64,000 nt of DNA, taken from positions 33,974,484 through 34,038,483 of the forward strand of contig OX419337.1 of the NCBI GenBank assembly GCA_948470475.1, written 5' to 3'. A program made the position numbers and the translations under genes. This document shows, in pieces, positions 11,998 to 22,342 of this stretch. Within the stretch, counting starts at the first letter, position 1; each line of letters begins with the position of its first letter. Under the pieces are notes generated by a model. The model saw only the letters and a program-made list of their open reading frames with translations, had not been told where the DNA came from and did no database searches. Source of the DNA: Galaxea fascicularis (Eukaryota > Cnidaria > Anthozoa > Scleractinia > Euphylliidae).

Positions 11998-12860
11998 ATG
12001 TTCGATGTCTCTTTGTGCGTTGTCGCTTTAATAACCAGCGCGGCGTACGCGATCACGTCGCAGTGGTGGGAAATGCTCTCATTGTGGCGGCAGTTTGGAA
12101 GAAGCAGTCCCTCCATACTCCTTCATTCATTCTTCGTAGAAGATTGGCAATCACCGATTTTTTAATTGGACTCATACGGTTTTTGTCGCAAGCGCTGTGG
12201 TAGGATTGTTGAATAAGGTACCAACGTACTACTTCATTTTGTATGGAATATTCTCTCACGGGATTAGCAGTTACTTAGGTGTGAACGCCATCTTCGTGAT
12301 CACCTTATTGTTAATTGAAAGATGGTTGCACGTGAGCCGAAATCCGATATTTACTATTGCACGTACTTATAAAGCCTACATCGTAATTTGCCTTCTCCCC
12401 ATTCCAATCGTTGTGTCCAACATAGCTCAGTCTTTGGATGGCTGGTTTTCTCCTCGAGAAGTTGTCGTCGAAGGAATTGTAGTTTTGCTTTCTGTTTTTG
12501 TTACATTTATTTTCTACTTTAAAGATTGGAAAATAATCCTTCGCCACCAAAACCAAGTTCGTGTAAACCAGCAGACCCAAAATTTCGGCCATTCATCAAT
12601 CGATCTGGCAGGATAAAAGAAATCTGTGATTACAATTTTCTGTATATTGGGAATGTTTACTATTTGTTATCCACCTCCTTCTCTCTTCCTTATCGTTATG
12701 GCATTTGGTAACACTTTCCATTTAACTTTTGGAACAGTCATCGTTTCGAAAATCCTTCTAACTTTGTATTTGATACCCTCATAGCTAAACCTTATTATCT
12801 GTTGTTGGAGAATCAGGGATCTACGCGTTGAAGTAAATCAACTGTTGATACAGATTATTA
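11998..12860 (+). pseudogene. Class A GPCR pseudogene, copy 4
   Basis: This is a degraded paralogue of GPCR copy 3. From the ATG at 11998 an N-terminal piece (MFDVSLCVVALITS) is out of frame with the helix 1-2 piece that starts with VVGNALIVAAVW. A second frameshift near 12180 separates helix 2 from the block running from VVGLLNKV through helices 3-5 (IERWLHVSR, ARTYKAYIVICLLP). An in-frame stop at 12614-12616 replaces the Tyr codon of the KYKKS motif before helix 6, and another near 12783 replaces a Ser of the SSSLNP motif in helix 7. With four lesions it cannot make a receptor. Remnant homology fades after the helix 8 region. Confidence 0.85.
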
Positions 12861-13159
12861 AACCAAGGTTTCAGATTAACTGGAAACCCAAATTTACAGC
12901 CTATCCCGGTAATACAACCAGCTTAGAATGTCCAAAGGAGTTTCAAGCGACGGTTTTACGCGAGGAAATCATGTCAGAGTCAGAAGGCTTCTGACATACA
13001 GAAAGGATCCGTTAGGGGTGCTTACTAAGGCCCTTCTTTACCTTGCGATATTGGATTGGGTAGCCCAAGTCTTTGGAGATAACAATACCGGGATTCTGTT
13101 CACAACTGTTCCCGAGGCTGGAAGACCAGCCTGACGATCTGGCCTGCTGAAGCAACCAG

Positions 13160-13610
13160 GTCAAACATGTCACAGACGTTAGATGTACTCCGGTAACGGG
13201 CCGTCAGGGTTTGGCTGAAAATGAATGCATCCAAGACCAAGAAGATGAGGACTAGCTCCCGCCAAACACGGGGAGTGGAGGTGAGTTCCTGAAGTAGGTA
13301 CGGCCTTCACGCACTTTAGTGGCCTTTTAACTGCCACCTGCAGCACCAACTGTTGAATGATGTTGAAGCCAGGTGCAGGAAGGCGCAAGATACCTTCTGC
13401 ATTCTGTAACCCATTTGGAGATGCAAGTGTATCTCTCTGGACAAAGCTGAGCATCTTGAATTGCAATCTCAAGTCCCGTTCTGTTGTACAGATCTGAGAC
13501 TTGGGGATTGACCAAGAGGATCATCGCACAATCGCAGGCTGCGATAAATCCTAGTGGCCAAACAGGATCTCGATTGAAGACTTGTGGCGGCGTGCCATCC
13601 AGAGATGAAA
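13160..13610 (+). pseudogene. Decayed LINE reverse transcriptase fragment
   Basis: Scattered over several frames are blocks typical of the end of a LINE ORF2: NASKTKKMRTSSRQTRG near 13220-13270, YPIWRCKCISLWTKLSILN near 13400-13460, YRSETWGLTK near 13490, and an RISIEDLWRRA-type block near 13570. In intact relatives the order is SKTK..., LRTKLRIFNS, LLYGSETWR, and ISN.DLW. Many stops and shifts separate the blocks, so this is an old dead copy, different from the one at 9 kb. Confidence 0.6.
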
Positions 13611-13899
13611 AGGCTTTATTACAGATTCGCTATGAGTTTCTGTCACAAGGGATCGGCATACGTACTTAGCTAGACTTTGTTCGCAATGAAGTTTCATTCA
13701 AGCAGGTCGGTCGGACTTGTCACTACGATACTTCGGCGTCTCCTCTCTTTGCTCCTGACCGCACAACTTTCAAAGCAAAAACTCCAACAATCAGCCGAGA
13801 AATAAATAGCCTCATACCCTCCGATTCATGAGAACACGACCATCAGCAACCCAAAGACATTGCTATCCATCACATCTGTCGTTGCCGGTCCCATTCGAT

Positions 13900-16260
13900 T
13901 TTGTTTGGCCCCCTGAGGAGTGTTAGCAGTCTTAGTAGCAATAGCAGTTTTAGAAGTTGTCGTTTTTTCATACTAAGATCGGTCGCGGTCGCGGTCGCGG
14001 TCACAGTCGCGATTGCGCTCATGTGGTCGGTCTTAGGCTGAATATCCCACATAGTTTGTCTTGTAGTGAGTCGTTACATATGTAAAAAGTACTTTAATGC
14101 CTTAAACGGATCAAATTGGGGATACATATGTACTAAATCGAACCAATATCATATCTGCCAAGATCGCCATTAAATATACTATACGCAATGCATGTTATTG
14201 ACTGTTGTAGTACACCAAATCCCCAAACTAGGGACCTTTAGTGTTTTTGTTAACGGTAGCCATTAAAGTAGAAATTTCAGACATGAGTAACAACCATATG
14301 TTTATAGTTTATTTATTAATTTTCTTTCGTGTGGCGGACTTCGTTTTGCTTAAGTGGACATCCTTGGGACCCTCTAGTGTAGGGCCGGTGTTAAAATAGG
14401 TCGGGATATATTGTTCAATACTGAAAAGTGTGTATTAACCCTTTAGAAATAGTCATGTTGGACTCAATCGCAACACCTTTTGAAAGTGGCCGTATCGCCT
14501 TAAGTTACTATAGATACTTACCGGAAAACATGCTTTAAAAAGTTGACATTGAGCTCAAAATCGAATAAGAAAGAATTGACGTGTCCCGTTAGTACAAGTC
14601 TCGTGTAACAAAATGGAATGATTTTGATGTCTGCGTTCCCTTAATAGACGTGTCTGCTGAATACAGGTTTGGGAACAAACTTTTGTGGACCCAGACTTTT
14701 ATCCGCTTAATATGGGATCCACTTCTTACTTTTATGCTAGTTTGGAGAAATTCAAAGAAGGAGGCCTCCTGTATTATATGTTACAATACAGAAGTAAATC
14801 GCCGTATCTGTACTTGAGCTAATTCCGTATTTTATCCAGGTTTAAATTAATTTCATACACAAAGTCTTTATGAGCATATTTTGTGTTAATAAGCCCTAAC
14901 AAGCTACTCTGTCATTTTGTTTTGCTTTCTTTTTTTTTTTTTTTTAGGCCCGCTGTCTATAACGTTCAGCCCGATTTTATACTAAGCCACGCTCCGGGTG
15001 CAATTCATTGTTGAAAACCGGTATTTGCATTTTTCAGTTATACCTGATTTGAAACGAATTTTGTCATTACTGTATATGTTTAACATCTAATCCGAATTAA
15101 CCCTTTTAATAAACCTGGCCACTTTATTAATTACACGTGATTGGAAGGTAAAGATTTAAATCTCTGTGAATAAACATTTTTCTTCAACGAGAAATCTTTC
15201 ATTACCCTCACAAGTGCTCTCCAACACTGGAATTTCTTGTTGGCCCAAAGTGGACACCAGTTTAAGCCAAAAGAATTTGACTATCCATTTCCTTGCTTAC
15301 CACATGTAAACAATTGTTCCATTATTGCACCTTAGCAATACTCAAATATATTGCGCTTCCATCTTGGCAATTTGTGTGGAATAGAAAATCTCCTCTTCAT
15401 TTTAATGTACCATCCAATGCCATTTACAGAAGACCAACTTCGTCTCCGAAGACCTAATAAGCTTGTTAGTCGCTGATCATGGGGTGGTGGCGGTGGCAGG
15501 TCAATGTTTCGTTCGCAAAAAACGGCTTTTTAAGTTTTTGAGCCGAGGGATGCCGCCACGACGAGAGGGAACGTGTCCTAGAAGAACAAATTAAATATTA
15601 ATCGAGGCCATTCTTCCCTTTTAAATACAAGAGAATCTCTGGAATCAATTTCGGTTTAATTTTCCAAGCTCGTCCAATACAACGCAATGAACAAATTTCG
15701 ATTTAATTTACACAAAACTTTTAGATTGCACTCTGACTGTGGCAAATTTTACTTGAGCTCTCAACGGTCCTAAATCTTGTACCCAACTGAGGCTTTTTCA
15801 TACTAAGGACTAACTAGTTACAATATGTCCTCGATTATAAATTTTTTTAACCACTAGTTATTCATCATGAAGCATAAATTGGGTTAATTAATACCTTAGT
15901 TTTTTAAGCCCTATGTCAAAACGTAAGTTACGTTTACATCAGATCTTTCACCCAATTACTTATTACTTTTTCAACGTAAACTGAAACACGAAGCCAGACT
16001 CATGAAATGGAAAATAGGTTCAAATGTACGCTTAAGCTCGAAAATGCTGCCTGGAGTCCATTTCCTTAAATCTAAGCGGAAAAGGGTTGAATGCTCTGTT
16101 GCAAATGGGTTAGAGTGATAGGGTTTCCATGGCTGATATCTTGTAAATCAACATAACGATTTTTCTGAAGGTTGATCGAAGCAAACACCAAGTTTAACTA
16201 AGCTCTGCTCATCCGAATGGACAGTCAGATTCACATTTGTTTATCATCAAATTACGACTG
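13900..16260. other. Gene-free AT-rich spacer
   Basis: About 2.4 kb with no open frame, splice-supported exon or clear repeat that I can defend. A short GGTCGC tandem lies at 13980-14000 and a poly(T) run near 14930-14945. Confidence 0.45.
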
Positions 16261-16264
16261 GTTG

Positions 16265-16605
16265 TTAACTTAGGACATAATTTTCACTACTGATATATCC
16301 AGGTATCAACCTACTTGTAAATTTGTAAACCTCCATGCTCCAGGGACCTCCTCTTCCGTCCGGTTTACAAGCACTCGAGGCCCCGTACATATTGTATGTC
16401 TGTAGGATATCCTTACCGCCCAGACACTGACCACCATTTTCCAAGGCAAAGGCAGGGAATCCTTGAACTTTCGCTATCAATGAACATTTCTTTATGCCAA
16501 ATTTTCGCGCCTTGTAATCGTTTCCATCTAGCATTGGAAATATTCCCTCCAAGCTTGGTAACGCCCTTTCAGGCTGATCACGCCAGCAACCGATGCTGAA
16601 ATAAT
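16265..16605 (-). CDS. Terminal exon with a cysteine-containing secreted-protein module
   Basis: The exon begins after a good acceptor (TCTCTTTTCAG) and ends at a stop at 16265-16267. It encodes one complete module of about 110 residues: YFSIGCWRD, ALPSLEG, KCSLIAKVQGFPAFALENGG, QCLGG, YNMYGASSAC, then DGRGGPWSMEVYKF. The pattern GC-W/Y-x-D ... ENGGQC ... YGxSxxC ... DGxGGPW ... VY recurs in many secreted cnidarian proteins and recalls apple/WSC-type domains, though I cannot name it firmly. The exon starts with two bases completing a split codon (phase 1). This matches the phase of the last exon found in the minus-strand gene at 22.3-28.3 kb, so it may be that gene's last exon, or it may belong to a separate gene. 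Confidence 0.65.
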
Positions 16606-16814
16606 CTGAAAAGAGAGTGTCATCAAATATGAAAATATTGCTTTCTTAGAAGACCTCATTCATTTGCATCGTGTTAAAAGCCACGAGTATTGTCTCTGCG
16701 TATCAGAGAAAAAAGGTAGGGCGAGGAACTCCTTATTTAAGCCACAAAGAGTAGTCAAATTCTGACTTAATAGCTACTTGAATATTATGTTCTGGTTTTG
16801 TTATAACTATTGAT

Positions 16815-17010
16815 ATTACTATCAGTATTGGCATTGGCATTGGCATTGGTATTGGTATTGGTGTTGGCATTGGCATTGGTATTGGAATTGGTACTTTTAT
16901 TGGTATTGGTTTTGGTACTGGTACTGGTACTGGTACTGCTATTGGTACTGCTATTGGTTTGGTATTAGTTTTGGTACTGGCATTGGCATTGGTGTTGGTA
17001 TTCGCATTGG
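16815..17010. repeat. 6-base minisatellite (GGCATT/GGTATT/GGTACT)
   Basis: About 195 bp of imperfect hexanucleotide units of the form GGNATT or GGTACT. The plus-strand reading would be a Gly/Ile-like repeat but has no gene context. It lies a few hundred bases upstream (in minus-strand sense) of the terminal exon at 16265-16605, so it is probably intronic. Confidence 0.8.
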
Positions 17011-17716
17011 TGCTAGCAGTTTCAGTACACAGTCTTTTAGGACTGGCAAAACTATTTTCTAATAAGAAATAACGCGATTAAGACATTATGAAAGAGCTTT
17101 AAGTTGGGGGTTCTTGATACAATCATTCATGTCATGGACTCCTCCAAATATCTGACATCGTTATCGCTATTTTCTGTCAGGCAACATTTAAAATGGCGCT
17201 CTGCTATAAGTAGCTGCTTTTCTAGTTCTTGTTGTTGTTTCAAGCAATGCCATAGTTCACAACTAACCTGGAGCATGCGTGTCTCGCACTGTTGCATCTA
17301 CAATAACAAACACAATAGTAACGTTGTTCAATGTAGTTGCTGATCATCACTTACTCCAGTAATCTGATATCCTTTTTTTACCTTTTATTACCTGAATAAT
17401 AATCTGTTCTGAAAATGCTACACGCATTTGGGTGAAACCTTTCTTGCATGCCGCAGCACTTAAAGATATAGTTTGTCCTTTAATGTGACTTACTATTATC
17501 ACTCACTGAGGCACCATTAAGGTCGGTTTCATGAGCGAATGTTTTCCACTGGTTTTGTATTAAGTATGACAAAAGCCATTGTTATGACAAAATTTGAACC
17601 ATTGTCAAGGAGATACCCTTATTATCAACCAGTTCGTCATCAAAGTATGCTGCAAATAGGTGTAGTAAGTGAATAAATACAACCGTTTGCAGATGTATGC
17701 TTAAAGAACCACTTAC

Positions 17717-17767
17717 TTTTTGGTCTAGATTGCCGGAATTTCCTATCCCTTGTGTTATCCATTGGTT
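17717..17767 (-). CDS. Possible 51-base microexon (phase 1 to phase 1)
   Basis: A minus-strand stretch between the acceptor CATATCGTGCAG and the donor GTAAGTGG. In phase 1 it reads as a charged peptide, PMDNTRDRKFRQSRPK. Its 51 bases preserve the frame, so it could be spliced between the exon ending at 22343 and the one starting at 16605. It rests on splice-site fit and composition alone. Confidence 0.25.
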
Positions 17768-18349
17768 CTGCACGATATGAATAAAATCGCAAAGCCACAG
17801 TTTAACGAGTAGCGCTTTTGTCCAAATTGCAATTGTTTGCAATTTCTTTGTCTTCTCTGGTGTTTTTCTGCCTTGGTCTCTTACACTTTAATTTGGGTTT
17901 ATCCCACCAATTTGATCTCTTCAAAATGTCCTTTCGTGTGAAGTATTCTTATTCAGCAAATGAGATTTTTTTTATGGTCGCCCTTGATTTTCAGCATTCT
18001 GCTTCACCTTGCCAGACCCCTGGCCCTACCACCTCTATCATCTTTACATTGAAGCACTTAAATTGAGTTAAAAGACATGAAAAACAATTTTCTCCAACGA
18101 CTCAAATGTAATATGATGCAGTGTAGTATAGTGAACAAACTGCGGATATAAACCTGACAAACAAACCACACATGGTTTTAATAAGAAATTGAATTCATTG
18201 AACTTGATGTTTTGTAAGTTACAACATACATCTTCAGAAGAGATAGTTATGAAAAAATGTGGGTGAATTTGAAACATGAAAGAAAAGTACTGGTACAGTA
18301 CAAATTCGCCCACATTTTTATGACTCAAAATCAAATGAAGACTGATCCT

Positions 18350-18405
18350 CGCAGTTTTTTTTATAACTGTCAGTGCAGTGCAGTGCAGTGTAGTGTAGTG
18401 TATAC
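18350..18405. repeat. GCAGT/GTAGT short tandem
   Basis: Several CAGTG and TAGTG units in a row. The same kind of word recurs near 18130 and 18930. It is non-coding simple sequence in a gene-free stretch (about 17800-20100). Confidence 0.6.
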
Positions 18406-19029
18406 TGAGCAAATATCAACATGAATTTTCACATGCCCTTAAGTGTGAATGGAAAATGGGTGCAGCTACCTGGAAGTATTTGCGCCAAGTTGTTTAGCTG
18501 AATGGGATTAAGCAGCCGCTGCCCCCCTGATGTTTTTATAACTTGCGGTCTGTCGGGAAAACGTAAATGTGGCAGCGGCGCTAAAGAAAAAAGAATCCTT
18601 TTAGTAACAAGGAAGGGACAACTATGCATATTTACCATTGTAAAGAGACTAAATGGGAGAGAAAAGATTTTTGCCTTTATTTTGGTGAGGACGTTTTTTT
18701 GACTTCTTTTTTGTGATAATTTAAAACAGAGCCCAAAGGCAAAAGTACCAACATCGTAAGACGTAGAGGTCTTGCGCCTTTAATTTTCCTCTGTGTAACC
18801 ATAAAACGGGGAAATAGTCGCGAACACAGGTCTTTGCTAAATTTAAGAAATTATAAGAACCTTAAAAACTTAACAGAGGTCAAAATTAGTCCATAAACAG
18901 CTTTGCATACAAACTTACCAAAGTATAGTATAGTGCAGTGTTTTGTGTCTTAGGAGTATTCTATTAAAGCATTGGAGCAACAAGATGGTTTAACTCCCAG
19001 AAGTGTTTAGTAAGTAATTCCCCTTTTAA

Positions 19030-19195
19030 TATCAATACATTGTCATGCAGACAGGTGAAGAGAAAGACAAATTTATCAGCCAGAGGATCGTATCTTGATA
19101 GAATCCCCGGTTCTCTTAACGAACGTAGAAAAACCTTTATAGCAGCTAGAAAGGAGATTCAATAATCAGATCTTGGGAGCTAAACTGTTTTTAAA
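19030..19195 (+). repeat. Interspersed repeat family R1, copy 1
   Basis: This copy contains the ordered words GACAAATTTATCAGCCAGAG, TATCTTGATAGAATCCC, GGTTCTCTTAAC, CTAGAAAGGAGA and CAATAATCAGATCTTGGGAG. The same order is found at about 45420-45590 and, in reverse orientation, at about 27725-27910. It is non-coding, widely dispersed in coral genomes as far as I recall, and of unknown class. Confidence 0.7.
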
Positions 19196-20565
19196 ACTGA
19201 ATCCGTGTCCTCCACTGAATTCCAACTTACAACTTTATATGGTTGAAATCCGGACCAATAAAACTCGAAGACTTAATTTCCTAAACCTAAACGTAAGCAG
19301 TAGGGCACATATGTTACCGTAAACAATCCACTTTAAAAACCCCTGTACTTAAACACTAAGCCTTGGCCTACTTGAATTCATGCGATGCTTAATCCCTTGC
19401 GTTGTATTCTCGCTTCTTAATACATGCATGCGAGTCTGTCCGTTGGAACCTTTGGTAAGTTCAAGTTTCGGTGTTAGAAGCAATGCACTTTCGTCACTGG
19501 CACCCAAGCTTTAACATTTAAGACCCTTTCATAAAGGATTTTTAGGGCCAAAGTTGTAATAAGCAACCAATGTTACAAATTCACAAATAATTGCTTAATC
19601 ATTGCATAAAAAGCACCCAGTCAGATTTTTTTGGTTTGAACTACGTAGCATTTTGTAGCTCTTTCCACAGAAGTCTTTTATTTGGGGTGGAAGCTAGACA
19701 AGACGTGGCTCCTCCATGAGTTCATTCTGGCTACATAAAGCACACAGTTCGGTGCCACTCTGAGTAGGCAGCGTGCTCTTGACGGAGAACAAACTATCTG
19801 TAATCGTTGCCTTTGAATACTGTGGTTTCAATCACTGCACAGTTGATTGTCAAAAAAGCTTCCCTTTAGTATTGTTTTGTCTGGTCTGTACTGATAAAAA
19901 TTGTTTGAGTTCACTCTTTTCAAAATTAGCTTGTTTTGCAAAAAAGTTCAACCAGACAGAGATTGCACTTTTTCAAAATCTTTCTCACCTGTTTTATGAT
20001 TTGGAATGACTGCAGCCGCTTCTGTTGAATTGAAATAGTTATTATTACAAAGTCAAAAACAAAAATATGATTAGGTATATATAGAAAATTTTCTCTTCAG
20101 TAAACTAACCGCAACCTACAATTTCATGATTCACTCTGACGACGAGCTAATGCTCGAAACGTCACCCACTGAATTTCGTTTTAAATACGGTAGGACTCGT
20201 CGGTTCCAAGCTTCCAGTTATTTGGAGCGAGCGAGAAAGAGCAAAACAAATTTAACCAGTTCTCGCTCGACTTTATTTCTCAATCTCTCGCCCGCTCCAA
20301 AAATCTGAGAGCGCAGAGCAAGCTAGTTTTAAAGCCACCTGGCAAGTCACTCAGTATGGTGTGACTTAGGTGTCATGGTATAAACTCGCAATTATGCACA
20401 GTACAATGTAGTTTGTTGCAAAGACCTAAAAGGCAATAGCTACTTTGCTAATGGCGAAAATACAGCGAGATTTCGTTGACAACAAACCTGGAATCGTTAG
20501 TTTCAATCCTGGATTTCGAGCACGCTGTTTAGCTGAGAAATATATATAGAAAGAGTTACTACTTG

Positions 20566-20903
20566 GGCCCAGGTCAAACGCCGGCGTTTGACCCAATTAA
20601 GTTCGACTGCCGATTTCATTTGGATCGGCTGAGGCGTTCTTCACGGCCGGCCGGGCGTGAAAAACGACTGAAGATAGAGTTTGGGTTAAACGGCGATCTT
20701 CACATGAGCCGAACCAAATTCGTAATCATGTTAATGTATATCAATGTATAAGTCAACCTCGATCTGTTTATTTTCTTGATCTAGTTAAGTTCGGATGAGT
20801 TATTTTCTGCGTTTGACTCAACAGGCGAACTTAACTAATTTGGGTCGACCTAAACTGTACTTTTGAGTCCGGCTTATGTGAAGTACGACGTTTGACCTGG
20901 GCC
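20566..20903. mobile_element. MITE-like element with 15 bp terminal inverted repeats
   Basis: The left end GGCCCAGGTCAAACG (20566-20580) is repeated exactly in reverse complement at 20889-20903, giving a 338 bp element. Subterminal inverted words are also present (TAAGTTCG on the left and CGAACTTAA on the right). There is no transposase. I could not fix a target-site duplication. Confidence 0.7.
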
Positions 20904-21062
20904 TTAGACTTGTACCATTTATTTGGCAATTACCTTATAAGTTGTTAGCGTCGTTGCTATATCTGAAAGTTCCGACAAGCATTCGTTTCAAATATTGTAA
21001 TCTTCATATTCAAGTTTCAAATTCTAAGCGATTATGAGCCAACCATAAAACTGGATGGAAAT

Positions 21063-21218
21063 ATAGCGATGTTTCTTGTTTACAAACATTGACGTCAAAT
21101 TTCTTTTGATATTCAAATTTGCCAGCCACCGAACAATAGCATGCATTGTCTGAGCAGCCAATAAACCTCTGGTTGGCACATTAATAACAATAGGTGGAGT
21201 AACGAGAAACATCGCTAT
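21063..21218. mobile_element. Small inverted-repeat element
   Basis: ATAGCGATGTTTCT at 21063-21076 is matched by its exact reverse complement at 21205-21218, enclosing about 130 bp of non-coding sequence. The size and structure suggest a MITE. Confidence 0.6.
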
Positions 21219-21802
21219 TGACATTATAACGGGAATACTCGAAGCGTTTTATTGCGTTGTCTTACATTTCGTGCACTTTGACCTTTTCCTGCGTGGTCAC
21301 TCTGTATGCACGTGTACACGTGGCGTAACGGCGCCCACGTTGAGGGGCAAAACAAAACAAATGTGGCCATATTGGAGGAGTAGACCAGTCTTCTGGGAAT
21401 TGAACTCTATTTTAAAGCAAAATCTTTCCTCTGTTTCAGTAAACCAATATGGCCGCTGGTCACGTGAGAGAACACCCTCTATTTGGTATCAAACTATTCA
21501 TCGTACTCTTCAACAATTGGTAAGCGATTTTTTTTTTATCATCTTTGTTCAATTTCTCTATTTAAGTCGTTCGTCGCTCTTCCAGTTGTATTAGTGAATT
21601 TAAGTAACGCCGACAACAACAACGGCAACGGTAGCCTGCGGGGCAAGCGTTTCTGTTCGCATTGCCGCATTCTGTCCGCGCGAAAACTGGGGAGAAAGTT
21701 TTCGCGCCGCTGCAATGTGGAAAACTTCATTAGATCGGGAACGCTTGCTACGCAGGCAACGGCAGTGGCAACGAAACAGTTTTTTGAAACGGAGGCAAGA
21801 TT

Positions 21803-21911
21803 TTCACACAGCCCCATACATTAATTATACATGCATTTTGTGATTCAACCCTATTCGTTTCTGGAACAGGTTAAGAATGACGGTGATGCATATATAATGT
21901 ATGGGGCTGTA
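21803..21911. repeat. Inverted repeat around AGCCCCATACATT
   Basis: AGCCCCATACATT and its reverse complement face each other about 80 bp apart, a small hairpin-forming relic. The sequence just upstream (21600-21790) is GC-richer repeat-like DNA without coding support. Confidence 0.5.
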
Positions 21912-22342
21912 TGGAATCTTTCCCGAAAACGTCAACTGCACGTGTAAAGCCATTCTTTTTACTCATTAAGCCTATTGTTTTGTTGAGTTTCAGTTGAGAT
22001 AGCCGGCGTCGTTGCTTTAGCTCACATATTTGATCACGTTACCAATTTCTTGTGTACCAAATCATTATTTCACCTATAGTAACGTTAAATAATAACAGTT
22101 TGTAAGGATGAATACAGGAAGTAGATTTGTGGCCCTTCACATGATTTCAGTGACAAAGGTGATAGCACGCTCACAACACACACCCACTTTAAAACAAAAA
22201 GAAATTGGTCATAGCACGCTTACAAAGCACAATACCTTTGTTTTTTATGACACAGTGAAAACACAAAAACGTGCGACGTTGAACAATGAAGCGTGAGCAG
22301 GCAAACACACTGAGCGTGTTAATTTGCTAAACAAAACCTCAC

